From positions 1 through 52,005 of IMG/VR virus record IMGVR_UViG_3300013131_000059: a stretch of DNA of 52,005 nucleotides; one strand, given 5' to 3'. Source of the stretch: a virus. Below are positions 36,240 through 43,496 of the stretch, piece by piece. Below the pieces are notes generated by a model, which was not told the origin of the DNA, ran no database searches, and saw nothing but the letters and a program-made list of their open reading frames with translations. Each line of letters begins with the position of its first letter. Position 1 is the stretch's first letter. The translations under genes were made by a program, and so were the position numbers.

Positions 36240-37142
36240 ATGGCAGTTAATACAGAAATACCACTATCAGAGAAAGAGACTCAGGTTTATAAGAGGTTTG
36301 TCAATCTTTCAGTAAACGAAGAACCTAAACCTCAAGGTGAAGGTACAATTAAGATATCGCCGTTTGACGACTATTTTATTTTTACGATCTTTGATGAAAC
36401 TGATGGGGTTAATACTCCAATTGATCTTAGTAACGTAGGTACTCTTTATATGGTATTCATTGGAGCGAAGGATGAAATTAGAGTTCCTAATTACACCAAT
36501 GTTCAAAATGTTGATATGGCATCAGGACAAGTTCTTTTCAGAATAGATAGCGATGATGCCAAAAAAATTCTTGCTTTAGATAACAGAAACTTTTATATCT
36601 CAACTAAAATGGTTGATCCTAGCGGAGAATCTGATGAATCGGTTTTATATACAGGAACATTCTTATCTTTCACAGAGGAACCTAAAGTTTCTTTAAGTGC
36701 TCAGTTAGAAGAAGCTAGGCTACAATACTCAAAGGAAATTGCATCTTTACAAAGCCAAGTTGAAAAATTAACGGCTGACATACAACAAAAAGATCAGCTC
36801 ATAAATGAGCAAACCGTTGTAATTGGATCTCTTAAAGAAAGTAATCAAAATCTTTCAAATGAAGTTGCTACATTAAGTGAAAATATGGGATCTTCTACTG
36901 CTGCAGAATTATTATCACAGGCAACTGCTGCTCAGCAAGCAGAAGAATTAGTAAAATATCAAAGACAGCAAATTGAGTCAATTAATAAAGTAAAAGAAAC
37001 TGCTTCAACTGCCGCTAAGCAGAAAGCATTCTTTACACAAGCGGCCGCACAGCTAATTAAGACAATACCTGGTGTTAATCAAGTAACATCTGGATTAAGC
37101 AGTTTAGGTGGTTTTACAAGCGGTACAAACGGTATTCAATAA
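36240..37142 (+). CDS. Baseplate-type protein: Ig-like N-terminus, coiled coil
   Basis: 300 residues. The N-terminal ~140 residues form an Ig-like domain ('DYFIFTIFDETDGVNTPIDL', 'GTLYMVFIGAKDEIRVPNYT', 'ASGQVLFRIDSDDAKKILAL', 'ESVLYTGTFLSFTEEP'). This is the layout of BppU-like baseplate N-terminal domains, which hold receptor-binding proteins. Residues ~150-260 are a long coiled coil ('LQSQVEKLTADIQQKDQLIN', 'AEELVKYQRQQIESINKVKE'). The tail is Gly/Ser-rich. It probably holds or extends an appendage at the tail tip. The BppU comparison is by pattern from memory. Confidence 0.5.
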   Translation: MAVNTEIPLSEKETQVYKRFVNLSVNEEPKPQGEGTIKISPFDDYFIFTIFDETDGVNTPIDLSNVGTLYMVFIGAKDEIRVPNYTNVQNVDMASGQVLFRIDSDDAKKILALDNRNFYISTKMVDPSGESDESVLYTGTFLSFTEEPKVSLSAQLEEARLQYSKEIASLQSQVEKLTADIQQKDQLINEQTVVIGSLKESNQNLSNEVATLSENMGSSTAAELLSQATAAQQAEELVKYQRQQIESINKVKETASTAAKQKAFFTQAAAQLIKTIPGVNQVTSGLSSLGGFTSGTNGIQ

Positions 37143-37152
37143 AGATTAAGAT

Positions 37153-37707
37153 ATGCTACTAAGTGCAAGAAATAACCAATTTAGATTTTCGTTTCCTAGA
37201 AACTTTATTCCGCCAGTAATTGCTGATAAGTATAGACCTTATTTTAATCGTATGCCGGGCGGTTTGATCAAAGAGCCTATTGACTACTTTAATTATGGTA
37301 TTCAATCGCTAAATTTGCCAGGTCCATCATATACACCAACCGAGCAGAATAATTATCCTGGTTATACCAGAGGATATAGATCAAGTCTACCTGTAGAAGA
37401 ACTCTATGAAAGTGAGTTAACTGTTACTATGCAAGCCTTTGATGGTTGGATTAATTACTGGATGGCAATTGATACTTTTAACTATTATTATAATCTTAGT
37501 GGCAAAGCTTCACATGTACCTGAAGGTAATGGAATACAAATGCTTGACGGCGAAGGAAATGTTTTAGTAACTGTTAAGTTAAGACAAATGATTTGGATTA
37601 GCGTAAGTAACCTGGATCTTAACTTCTCAAGTAACACTGTAGAATTTCAAACATTTGATTTAACATTCCATCATAACTTTCTGGAATTCAAGGTAGATCT
37701 AGTCTAA
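37153..37707 (+). CDS. Tail-tube-like protein (gp19 / tube-paralogue fold)
   Basis: 184 residues, close to T4 gp19 (163). The layout is that of a tube or tube-initiator fold: an N-terminal loop with 'NQFRFSFPRNFIPPVIADKY', a hydrophobic helix 'MQAFDGWINYWMAIDTFNYY', a strand 'MLDGEGNVLVTVKLRQMIWI', and the closing strand pair 'SVSNLDLNFSSNTVEFQTFD' and 'LTFHHNFLEFKVDL'. The two-strand ending is characteristic of tube-like proteins, where the last strand adds to the inner barrel. It could be the major tube protein or, given its place near the baseplate genes, a tube-initiator paralogue. Confidence 0.55.
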   Translation: MLLSARNNQFRFSFPRNFIPPVIADKYRPYFNRMPGGLIKEPIDYFNYGIQSLNLPGPSYTPTEQNNYPGYTRGYRSSLPVEELYESELTVTMQAFDGWINYWMAIDTFNYYYNLSGKASHVPEGNGIQMLDGEGNVLVTVKLRQMIWISVSNLDLNFSSNTVEFQTFDLTFHHNFLEFKVDLV

Positions 37708-37715
37708 TATATAAT
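37705..37715 (+). promoter_or_regulatory. TAATATATAAT late-promoter-like motif
   Basis: Starts at the end of the tail-tube-like gene's stop codon and lies 14 nt upstream of the ATG at 37730. It is identical to the elements at 2539 and 10692. The promoter role is inferred. Confidence 0.35.
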
Positions 37716-37729
37716 TAAATAAAGAACAG

Positions 37730-38083
37730 ATGAAAACTTTTAAAGACTACATAATTGAATCCAAGGCTGATACTAATGATCTTCTTAAGGTGTTAAATGA
37801 ATCAGAATTAACCGAAGAACAGAATGCCGCAATTGATGAAGCAGTACAAAGAATTGTAGATGCTCATAATAATGGAAGAAACCTTGATGAAATAGTCGAA
37901 GAAATTGTTAATGAAGGAATCTTAGGATCTATTTTTGGTGGTCTTACTGGCTTTGCATTAGGCAAGAGTATTGGTGAAGCCATTTGTAAAGTACTAGGTA
38001 TTGAAAAAGGTGCTCTTTATGATCTATTAACCAGTCGACTTGTTGGTGCTGCATTAGGTGCAGTATTAGGTAAGAGACTCTAA
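37730..38083 (+). CDS. Small Gly-rich protein with T4-type capsid-targeting N-terminus
   Basis: 117 residues. The N-terminus 'MKTFKDYIIESK' aligns position by position with the T4 internal-protein capsid-targeting sequence 'MKTYQEFIAEA': Lys2, Thr3, aromatic 4, acid 6, aromatic 7, Ile8 and Glu10. 'IIE' followed by Ser fits the (L/I)-x-E cleavage rule of the T4 prohead protease. After an acidic helical region (20-62), the C-terminal half is Gly-rich and hydrophobic ('GSIFGGLTGFALGKSIGEAI', 'LVGAALGAVLGKRL') like a glycine-zipper membrane or pore-forming segment. A head-internal protein delivered with DNA is the natural inference; the function is unknown. Confidence 0.55.
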   Translation: MKTFKDYIIESKADTNDLLKVLNESELTEEQNAAIDEAVQRIVDAHNNGRNLDEIVEEIVNEGILGSIFGGLTGFALGKSIGEAICKVLGIEKGALYDLLTSRLVGAALGAVLGKRL

Positions 38084-38094
38084 TCTACATTTTT

Positions 38095-38751
38095 GTGATA
38101 AGAATAGGTATTGATTTTTCGCTGAATAGTCCAGCTGTATGTATAAAGAATCATGAAGGTCAATATGTCTTCATTTCATTTTTTAATTTTGGAGACCGCA
38201 TCTGGGATGATACTAAAAAAATGCCAAAGGCATTTGGGGTTCATAAAGAACTTATTGATGATAGAGCAATTTTAGGATTTCCTTATTTTCGTAATATTAT
38301 AGCAGATTCATTTCTCGTTAGAGAAAGAGAAAAGCTTGAAGACTGTAAATCTATTGCAGACCTTATTTCAAACTCTCTTATAACCTTTTTTGGAACCAGT
38401 GATACTCACATATCGCTAGAAGGATTCTCTTATGGTTCAACTGGAAATTCTTTTATTGACATTGTACAATACAATTCATTCTTAAGAGCTGCTCTATTAG
38501 ATACTTATGGATCTGAAAAGATATCAATTTTTCAACCTTCACATGTAAAGAAGTTAGCAGGTAAAGGAAATGCAAATAAACATTTTATGATTAAAGCATT
38601 CCAGGATGATGTCCTTAATGATAAAGATTTAAGAAATACAAAATTATGGAAATATGTACAAGGAAAAGATTACAGTCAAAAAATTCCAAAACCACTTGAT
38701 GACCTTGTAGATGCATACTTCATCCTTAACTCTCAAACCACTAGTAAATAA
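38095..38751 (+). CDS. RuvC-like RNase H-fold nuclease (Holliday junction resolvase candidate)
   Basis: 218 residues from a GTG start. The acidic residues of the RuvC/RNase H fold are visible: Asp7 in 'RIGIDFSLNSPAV', Glu109 in 'THISLEGFSYGSTGN', and Asp202/203 and Asp206 in 'PLDDLVDAYFI'. 'QPSHVKKLAGKGNANK' is the usual 'P-x-x-V-K-K-x-x-x-G-x-G-x-A-x-K' segment of phage RuvC-like proteins. It probably cuts branched DNA during recombination-dependent replication and packaging. T4 itself uses the unrelated endonuclease VII (gp49), so this is a replacement. It precedes the GroES-like and gp32 genes. Confidence 0.7.
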   Translation: MIRIGIDFSLNSPAVCIKNHEGQYVFISFFNFGDRIWDDTKKMPKAFGVHKELIDDRAILGFPYFRNIIADSFLVREREKLEDCKSIADLISNSLITFFGTSDTHISLEGFSYGSTGNSFIDIVQYNSFLRAALLDTYGSEKISIFQPSHVKKLAGKGNANKHFMIKAFQDDVLNDKDLRNTKLWKYVQGKDYSQKIPKPLDDLVDAYFILNSQTTSK

Positions 38752-38781
38752 ATACTATTCTTTCAACTAATCAGATAAATT

Positions 38782-38792
38782 TTATATATAGA
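38782..38792 (+). promoter_or_regulatory. TTATATATAGA late-promoter-like motif
   Basis: An AT-rich element in the 66-nt gap before the GroES-like gene, 25 nt upstream of its ATG. It is a weaker match to the GAATATATAAA motif. Confidence 0.28.
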
Positions 38793-38817
38793 GTTTTTAA
38801 CTTAGTTTCAGATTCAT

Positions 38818-39105
38818 ATGATAAACGCGATAAAAAATAGAATATTTCTTAAAAAAGATGAATATCCTGAAAAGATAGGTCTAATTTATGTACCTAAACT
38901 GGAGGGGCAGCATGCTCCACCTTATTCAGGAATTGTCATATCAGTAGGTCCTGATGTAACCGATGCAGATATTCAAGTTGGTTGTAGAATCATTTTTCAT
39001 GATTTAGCTGGTACCGAATTTACGGTTAATGATGAAAAGATATTTAGTATTAGAGACATTGATGTGGTAGGAATAATTATTGATGAAAATCTAAATATTC
39101 TCTGA
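38818..39105 (+). CDS. Co-chaperonin, GroES / gp31-like
   Basis: 95 residues, the usual GroES length. The layout fits: N-terminal strand 'IKNRIFLKKDEYPEKIG', a mobile-loop region before 'LEGQHAPPYSGIVISVGPD' (G-x-V-x-x-V-G-P, diagnostic of GroES), then 'IQVGCRIIFHDLAGTEF' and the C-terminal 'IFSIRDIDVVGIIIDENL'. T4 uses gp31, a GroES replacement needed for folding the major capsid protein in GroEL. This gene probably plays the same part. It lies just upstream of gp32, separated by a promoter-like motif and a long leader. Confidence 0.75.
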   Translation: MINAIKNRIFLKKDEYPEKIGLIYVPKLEGQHAPPYSGIVISVGPDVTDADIQVGCRIIFHDLAGTEFTVNDEKIFSIRDIDVVGIIIDENLNIL

Positions 39106-39121
39106 AACTAAGTACCATTGT

Positions 39122-39132
39122 GAATATATAAA
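39122..39132 (+). promoter_or_regulatory. GAATATATAAA late-promoter-like motif upstream of gp32
   Basis: An exact copy of the element at 11900 and 46136, 16 nt after the GroES-like stop and 147 nt upstream of the gp32 ATG. If it is the promoter -10 element, the gp32 mRNA would carry an unusually long leader. Confidence 0.4.
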
Positions 39133-39279
39133 TAACAAAGGAACTGATTTATCAGGGAATTTGTAACTGGCATTAACAAGGCAGAGTTTTTATTGGCAAT
39201 CCCGGGCACGTAAATAGGCAATGCTAAGTTATGCTTTTAATTAACTTAAAAACAAAACTTAAAAAAAAAGGCAACTAAA
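39133..39279 (+). promoter_or_regulatory. Long 5' leader of the ssDNA-binding protein gene
   Basis: About 147 nt without a gene, long for this compact genome. Visible elements: GCATT (39170-39174) and AATGC (39220-39224), which can pair; two GGCAAT copies (39195 region and 39217 region); a TTTTAA/TTAAAA stem with a TTAAC loop near 39235-39251; and a purine-rich A tract just before 'ggcaactaaa' and the ATG. T4 gp32 represses its own translation by binding an unstructured A/U-rich leader next to a folded element. A similar autogenous operator here is inference. Confidence 0.35.
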
Positions 39280-40194
39280 ATGGCAAATGAATTCGACATT
39301 TTCAGTGTGAGTGTTAACGACCTCGACACGGGAGATCGCCCTTCAGGTGGAGGCAGCGATCTTTATTCTCCAAAGCCCGATCAAGGGCAAGACGGTACAT
39401 ACCGTTCTCTACTTAGGTTCTTACCTAATATTAAAAATCCCCGCAAACCTTTCGTTCGTAAATTCGTCTATTGGTTAGAAGACCGAGACGGAAATGGTTT
39501 CTATGCAGATTCTCCATCAACAGTAGGCGAGAAATGTCCGGTACAGGATATGTTCTTTAAGCTTCGTAACAGTGAATCCGCCGTAGATAAAAAAATGTCC
39601 GAGAGTTTAAAGCGTAGGGAAGTATTCTATGCATTAGTTCAAATCGTTAAAGATCCACAAAATCGTGATCTTGAAGGTCAAATCAAAGTATTCAAATTTG
39701 GATATAAGATTAAGGCTAAAATTGATGAAGAACTAAATCCTCAATTTGATGAACCTACTCAAGTATTTGATCCTTTTGAAGGTAAGAACTTTGAATTGGT
39801 TCTCTCTAAGAAAGGTGGTTATCCAAACTACGATTCATGTAAATTCCAAGGCTCTCGTTCTGCTATGACCATTAATGGTGAAAATGTAACCGATACAAAT
39901 GAAGGTCGTAAAATGATTTTGGACTATCTTAAAGATGCTCCTGATCTTGTTAACTTTGATTATAAATCTTGGAACGATGAACAGAGAGGTAAGGTAATGA
40001 ATATCCTTTCTCAATACTCTTCACCAGGTTCTTCAATCGGTACTCTAACATCAGGCTCTAAAGCAGCCTCTAAAGCTGCTCCTAAATCTGCCCCTAAGGC
40101 AGAAGCAGCCCAAGAGAGTTTTGAATCTGAAGAAGTACCTTCTTCTGAAGGCGGTGAAGACTTCAATGATTTCATTAATGGATTAGATCTCTAA
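39280..40194 (+). CDS. 32: ssDNA-binding protein, gp32-like, zinc knuckle absent
   Basis: 304 residues, near T4 gp32 (301). The core matches gp32: 'RSLLRFLPNIKNPRKPFVRK' and 'FVYWLEDRDGNGFY', then 'RREVFYALVQIVKDPQNRDL', 'EGQIKVFKFGYKIKAKIDEE', 'PFEGKNFELVLSKKGGYPNY' and 'DSCKFQGSRSAM'. The C-terminus is acidic and ends 'EDFNDFINGLDL', like the T4 gp32 tail that recruits partner proteins. T4 gp32 has a His-Cys3 zinc site. Here only Cys86 ('GEKCPVQDM') remains in that region, so the zinc knuckle appears lost. It coats ssDNA in replication and recombination with the primase and UvsW genes that follow. Confidence 0.85.
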   Translation: MANEFDIFSVSVNDLDTGDRPSGGGSDLYSPKPDQGQDGTYRSLLRFLPNIKNPRKPFVRKFVYWLEDRDGNGFYADSPSTVGEKCPVQDMFFKLRNSESAVDKKMSESLKRREVFYALVQIVKDPQNRDLEGQIKVFKFGYKIKAKIDEELNPQFDEPTQVFDPFEGKNFELVLSKKGGYPNYDSCKFQGSRSAMTINGENVTDTNEGRKMILDYLKDAPDLVNFDYKSWNDEQRGKVMNILSQYSSPGSSIGTLTSGSKAASKAAPKSAPKAEAAQESFESEEVPSSEGGEDFNDFINGLDL

Positions 40195-40198
40195 TCCT

Positions 40199-41269
40199 AT
40201 GGCTACAGAAGTTATGATATCTTCTGATATGAAGACTCGGATTATCGATAAGATAGTCCGAGTTCTTCATCATAGCCATTCTCATCCTGAAAAAAGAAGA
40301 ATACTTGAAGGGCGGGATCGGTTAAACTTTGCATGTCCTTATTGTGGAGATTCAACAACCAGTCCTAATAAGAAAAGAGGCAACCTATATTGGAATGATT
40401 TATTTGTTCATTGTTATAATTGCTCTGCTCACGTTTCTCTAGACATTTTTCTTAAAGATTTTAATTCTAACTTTGAAGGTGAAGACCGGGTTGAGGTACT
40501 TAACTACATTAAAGAAAATAAGAAATCTTTTTCTTTAGGTGAGTCTCTTGATTTTTACCTATTTGATAAGATAAAGGAATTGGCGTTAACATTTGATGAA
40601 TTGGCGGTAGGTTTTAATGTCTATCCAATTAATTCATTAACATACAGGGCATACCCTTATCTTAAGAGTAGATTGTTACAACATAAAACAAATCAATTTG
40701 GTTATGATCCTCGTAGAAAGGAACTCTATGTTTTTAACCTTACTCCAGATGGAAAGGTAATTGGGTTTCAGACTCGTGATTTGGAAGGTAACGGTCCTAA
40801 ATATAAAACATGGAATATCCAGAGAATCTATGATAGGTTAAAGAAACCTTTAACCGTTTCAGAAGAAGACCTTGATAATCTTAATAAGATATCAATGTTA
40901 TTTGGAATTTTAACTGCCGATTTAAGTAGAGACTTTACAATCTTTGAAGGCCCTATTGATGCAATGTTTATGACCAACTCAATCGGTCTAACTGGTGTTA
41001 AAAAACAGATACTGGAATTTAATGAAATTCCAACGGCAAGATACTTTTTTGATAATGATATTGAAGGAAAGACTAGAATGATTGAAAAACTTAAATCTGG
41101 TCAAAATGTATTTATGTGGGATAAGTTTCTTAAAGACTATTCAATCCCAAGTAAAAAAGTAAAAGACTTAAATGATTTAGTAAAATATGAATATGAACAT
41201 CGAACCGGGTGTCTAAAGAGCATTGATAGATATTTTACAAATAATCATTTAGATATTATCTTTATATGA
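40199..41269 (+). CDS. 61: DNA primase, gp61-like
   Basis: 356 residues, near T4 gp61 (342). The N-terminal zinc ribbon is intact: Cys46-x2-Cys49 ('NFACPYCGDSTTSPNKKRGN') and Cys72-x2-Cys75 ('FVHCYNCSAH'). The Toprim-type core is visible in 'DFTIFEGPIDAMFMTNSIG' (catalytic Glu region) and 'TARYFFDNDIEGKTRM' (D-x-D). 'RRKELYVFNLTPDGKVIGFQ' with 'TRDLEGNGPKYKTWN' is the usual strand before the Toprim region. It synthesises RNA primers for lagging-strand replication with a hexameric helicase located elsewhere in the genome. It starts 4 nt after gp32 and is followed by two small genes and UvsW. Confidence 0.8.
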   Translation: MATEVMISSDMKTRIIDKIVRVLHHSHSHPEKRRILEGRDRLNFACPYCGDSTTSPNKKRGNLYWNDLFVHCYNCSAHVSLDIFLKDFNSNFEGEDRVEVLNYIKENKKSFSLGESLDFYLFDKIKELALTFDELAVGFNVYPINSLTYRAYPYLKSRLLQHKTNQFGYDPRRKELYVFNLTPDGKVIGFQTRDLEGNGPKYKTWNIQRIYDRLKKPLTVSEEDLDNLNKISMLFGILTADLSRDFTIFEGPIDAMFMTNSIGLTGVKKQILEFNEIPTARYFFDNDIEGKTRMIEKLKSGQNVFMWDKFLKDYSIPSKKVKDLNDLVKYEYEHRTGCLKSIDRYFTNNHLDIIFI

Positions 41270-41487
41270 TTGAGATAAAAAAATATGAATCGTTTGTGAA
41301 CGAACAGATAGAAGACTTTTATGGAGACTATGAAGATAGTCAAAAACGGATTAAGCTATTTACTTCGTTTACTAAAAGTAAACTTTCTCATGAAAGAAAG
41401 GATATTAAGGTTAATGAACCTAAGAAAAAATTCCAACCTAAAATAAAGGTTGTTAAACATACTAATAACGATAAAGGAATATTCTAA
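41266..41487 (+). CDS. Small basic protein with capsid-targeting-like N-terminus
   Basis: 73 residues, overlapping the primase stop by 4 nt (ATGA) and the next ATG by one base (TAATG). The N-terminus 'MIEIKKYESFVNEQIED' resembles the capsid-targeting pattern (Lys-Lys-Tyr-x-x-Phe-Val-x-Glu), though it sits in the replication block. The remainder is very basic and probably unstructured ('ERKDIKVNEPKKKFQPKIKV'). The function is unknown. Confidence 0.45.
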   Translation: MIEIKKYESFVNEQIEDFYGDYEDSQKRIKLFTSFTKSKLSHERKDIKVNEPKKKFQPKIKVVKHTNNDKGIF

Positions 41488-41933
41488 TGGCATTTGATGA
41501 TACACAAATAAAAGCAGCTAACGAAGAACTTGAAAGTAGATTATCTAATGATAGAATTGATTGGAAAGATAAAATCAACTCTCTTATTCAAAAGATTAAA
41601 AATATGAATGAGCTAGCCGACTGTCAGGTGAATATGCTTTCATATAGACAAATTCTTTTGGATAAGGTTACTGATTTTAAGACAATGATATATAAAAGAA
41701 ATGCAACCTGGGAAAGATATTATAGATCACAATATCGAGACTATACTTTAAATTATGATGTTAAACTAACGAGCGGCGAAAAACATCAATTCATTAAAGC
41801 AGAGCTAAGTTCATTAAGAACTCAAATAGACATGTTGCAGGCTCATGTTGATTATTACCAGGAATGTATTAAGACCTTGGATAATCTTGCCTTTGCAATT
41901 CGTAATCGTATAAGACTCGATGATGAACAATAA
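41487..41933 (+). CDS. Hypothetical helical protein between primase and UvsW
   Basis: 148 residues, coupled to both neighbours by one-base TAATG overlaps. It is almost entirely alpha-helical ('AANEELESRLSNDRIDWKDK', 'RQILLDKVTDFKTMIYKRNA', 'SLRTQIDMLQAHVDYYQECI'), a likely helical bundle. The tight coupling with UvsW suggests a replication or recombination accessory role; the sequence does not identify it. Confidence 0.5.
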   Translation: MAFDDTQIKAANEELESRLSNDRIDWKDKINSLIQKIKNMNELADCQVNMLSYRQILLDKVTDFKTMIYKRNATWERYYRSQYRDYTLNYDVKLTSGEKHQFIKAELSSLRTQIDMLQAHVDYYQECIKTLDNLAFAIRNRIRLDDEQ

Positions 41934-43435
41934 TGGAACTATCACTATCAGATAATAAAAAGTTTTTAGTAATTGATTCATGTACCGAATTGGAATATGA
42001 ACAGCTAAAAAGCAGTCTTACAAAAAAGATTGATGGCTGGCGTTTTCATCCACTTGTTAAAAAGAAAGTATGGGATGGTAGCATATCATTTATTAAAAAG
42101 AATAAGATACCTGGCGGTTTATGGAAAGAGGTGATTGATATATGTAAAGAATATAATCTTCCGCTTTCATTAAACGGGGTTACTAATATATTTGATCAAT
42201 CTATAACCATAGAATCTTTTACCGAATGGGTAAATGATTTCTTTGAGGACTCCGATATAAAGCCTAGGGATTATCAAATTGATGCAGCATTCAAAATATT
42301 AAAGTATAGAAGGTGCCTCGCAGAATTGGCAACGTCTGCTGGTAAAACTTTAATATCATTTATGGTTGTGGCTTATATGATGGAACAATTAGGAAAAAAG
42401 AAAATCCTAATGATCGTTCCTAATGTAAGTTTAGTTGTCCAGGCGACTGGGGATTTTGAACAATACAATAAAAGTCGAGTTCCTATTAGGATCCAGCAGA
42501 TTTATGCAGGTGTAAAACTTAGAAAAAGTTCTAATATTGTTATTGGGACATACCAATCACTTGTCAAATATGAAGAGGATTACTTTACTCAATTTGACGC
42601 TGTATTTGTAGATGAGACCCATAAGGCAAAGGCAACTTCAATCCAACAAATTATGGACAAATGTTGGCATTGCGATTATCGTTTTGGACTAAGTGGAACA
42701 ATTCCTAAAAGAGGATCCGTTGATCGTTTAAGTCTTATGTCGGCAATGGGCCCTCTAGTAACACAAGTAAAGGCAAATTATTTACAAGACGAAGGACATA
42801 TTGCAAAATGTAAAGTATTACAGATCTTAATGGAATATGCAACCGATGCACAAAGAGAAGCATTCTCCAGCTTATCAAAGAACCCCTATGATCGTCAAAA
42901 ACTGTTTTCATTAGAACAAAACTTTATTAACGAAAGCGAAAAACGGTTAGACTTTATTTGTAATGTAATTAAAAAGTCCACCTCAAATTCTCTGGTACTT
43001 TTCCATAAAATTGCATACGGTGAAAAGATCTATCAAAAGCTTAGACAGATAACTGATAAAAAGATCTATTATGTGGATGGATCTGTTAATGCAGATATTA
43101 GGGAAGACTTTAAAGCAAGAATGGAAAAGAACGATGATGTAATAATTGTTGCTTCCTACGGAACCTTTTCTACTGGTATCTCAATTAAAAACATACATAA
43201 CATATTTTTTACCGAATCGTTTAAGTCAGAAGTAATTATCCGCCAATCAATCGGTCGTGGTCTTCGTTTACATGCATCCAAGGATATTGTCAAAATATAT
43301 GATTTTATTGATGATATTCGTTACAAAACCGAGGATCATGACTGGATGAACTATATCTATCGACATGGTATGGAACGGAGAAAAATATATAAAGAGGAGA
43401 AATTTCCGTTTGATGTACAATCCATCAAATTCTAA
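41933..43435 (+). CDS. uvsW: DNA helicase, UvsW-like (SF2)
   Basis: 500 residues, almost the T4 UvsW length (503). SF2 motifs are in order: Walker A 'ATSAGKTL' at 133-140 (Lys138), motif II 'VDETHK' (Asp227-Glu228-Thr-His230), motif III 'FGLSGTIPKR', a C-terminal domain with 'IIVASYGTFSTGISI' and motif VI 'RQSIGRGLRLH' (437-447). The N-terminal ~100 residues ('GWRFHPLVKKKVWDGSISFI') match the UvsW N-terminal substrate-binding domain. UvsW remodels branched DNA and R-loops and helps turn off origin replication late in T4 infection. With gp32, primase and the RuvC-like nuclease it forms a replication/recombination set. Confidence 0.85.
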   Translation: MELSLSDNKKFLVIDSCTELEYEQLKSSLTKKIDGWRFHPLVKKKVWDGSISFIKKNKIPGGLWKEVIDICKEYNLPLSLNGVTNIFDQSITIESFTEWVNDFFEDSDIKPRDYQIDAAFKILKYRRCLAELATSAGKTLISFMVVAYMMEQLGKKKILMIVPNVSLVVQATGDFEQYNKSRVPIRIQQIYAGVKLRKSSNIVIGTYQSLVKYEEDYFTQFDAVFVDETHKAKATSIQQIMDKCWHCDYRFGLSGTIPKRGSVDRLSLMSAMGPLVTQVKANYLQDEGHIAKCKVLQILMEYATDAQREAFSSLSKNPYDRQKLFSLEQNFINESEKRLDFICNVIKKSTSNSLVLFHKIAYGEKIYQKLRQITDKKIYYVDGSVNADIREDFKARMEKNDDVIIVASYGTFSTGISIKNIHNIFFTESFKSEVIIRQSIGRGLRLHASKDIVKIYDFIDDIRYKTEDHDWMNYIYRHGMERRKIYKEEKFPFDVQSIKF

Positions 43436-43460
43436 ATGTAATATCTTTCTCCAATGTCAT

Positions 43461-43471
43461 GGATATATAAA
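43461..43471 (+). promoter_or_regulatory. GGATATATAAA late-promoter-like motif
   Basis: A one-base variant of GAATATATAAA, 25 nt upstream of the acidic-protein gene at 43497 and after the UvsW stop. It probably opens the block of tagged proteins. Confidence 0.38.
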
Positions 43472-43496
43472 AAAAGAATAAAAAAATCAAATACAA

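Noticed and set aside
39133-39279. tRNA or small RNA gene in the gp32 leader
   Set aside because: No cloverleaf, no T-loop consensus and no acceptor pairing could be drawn.
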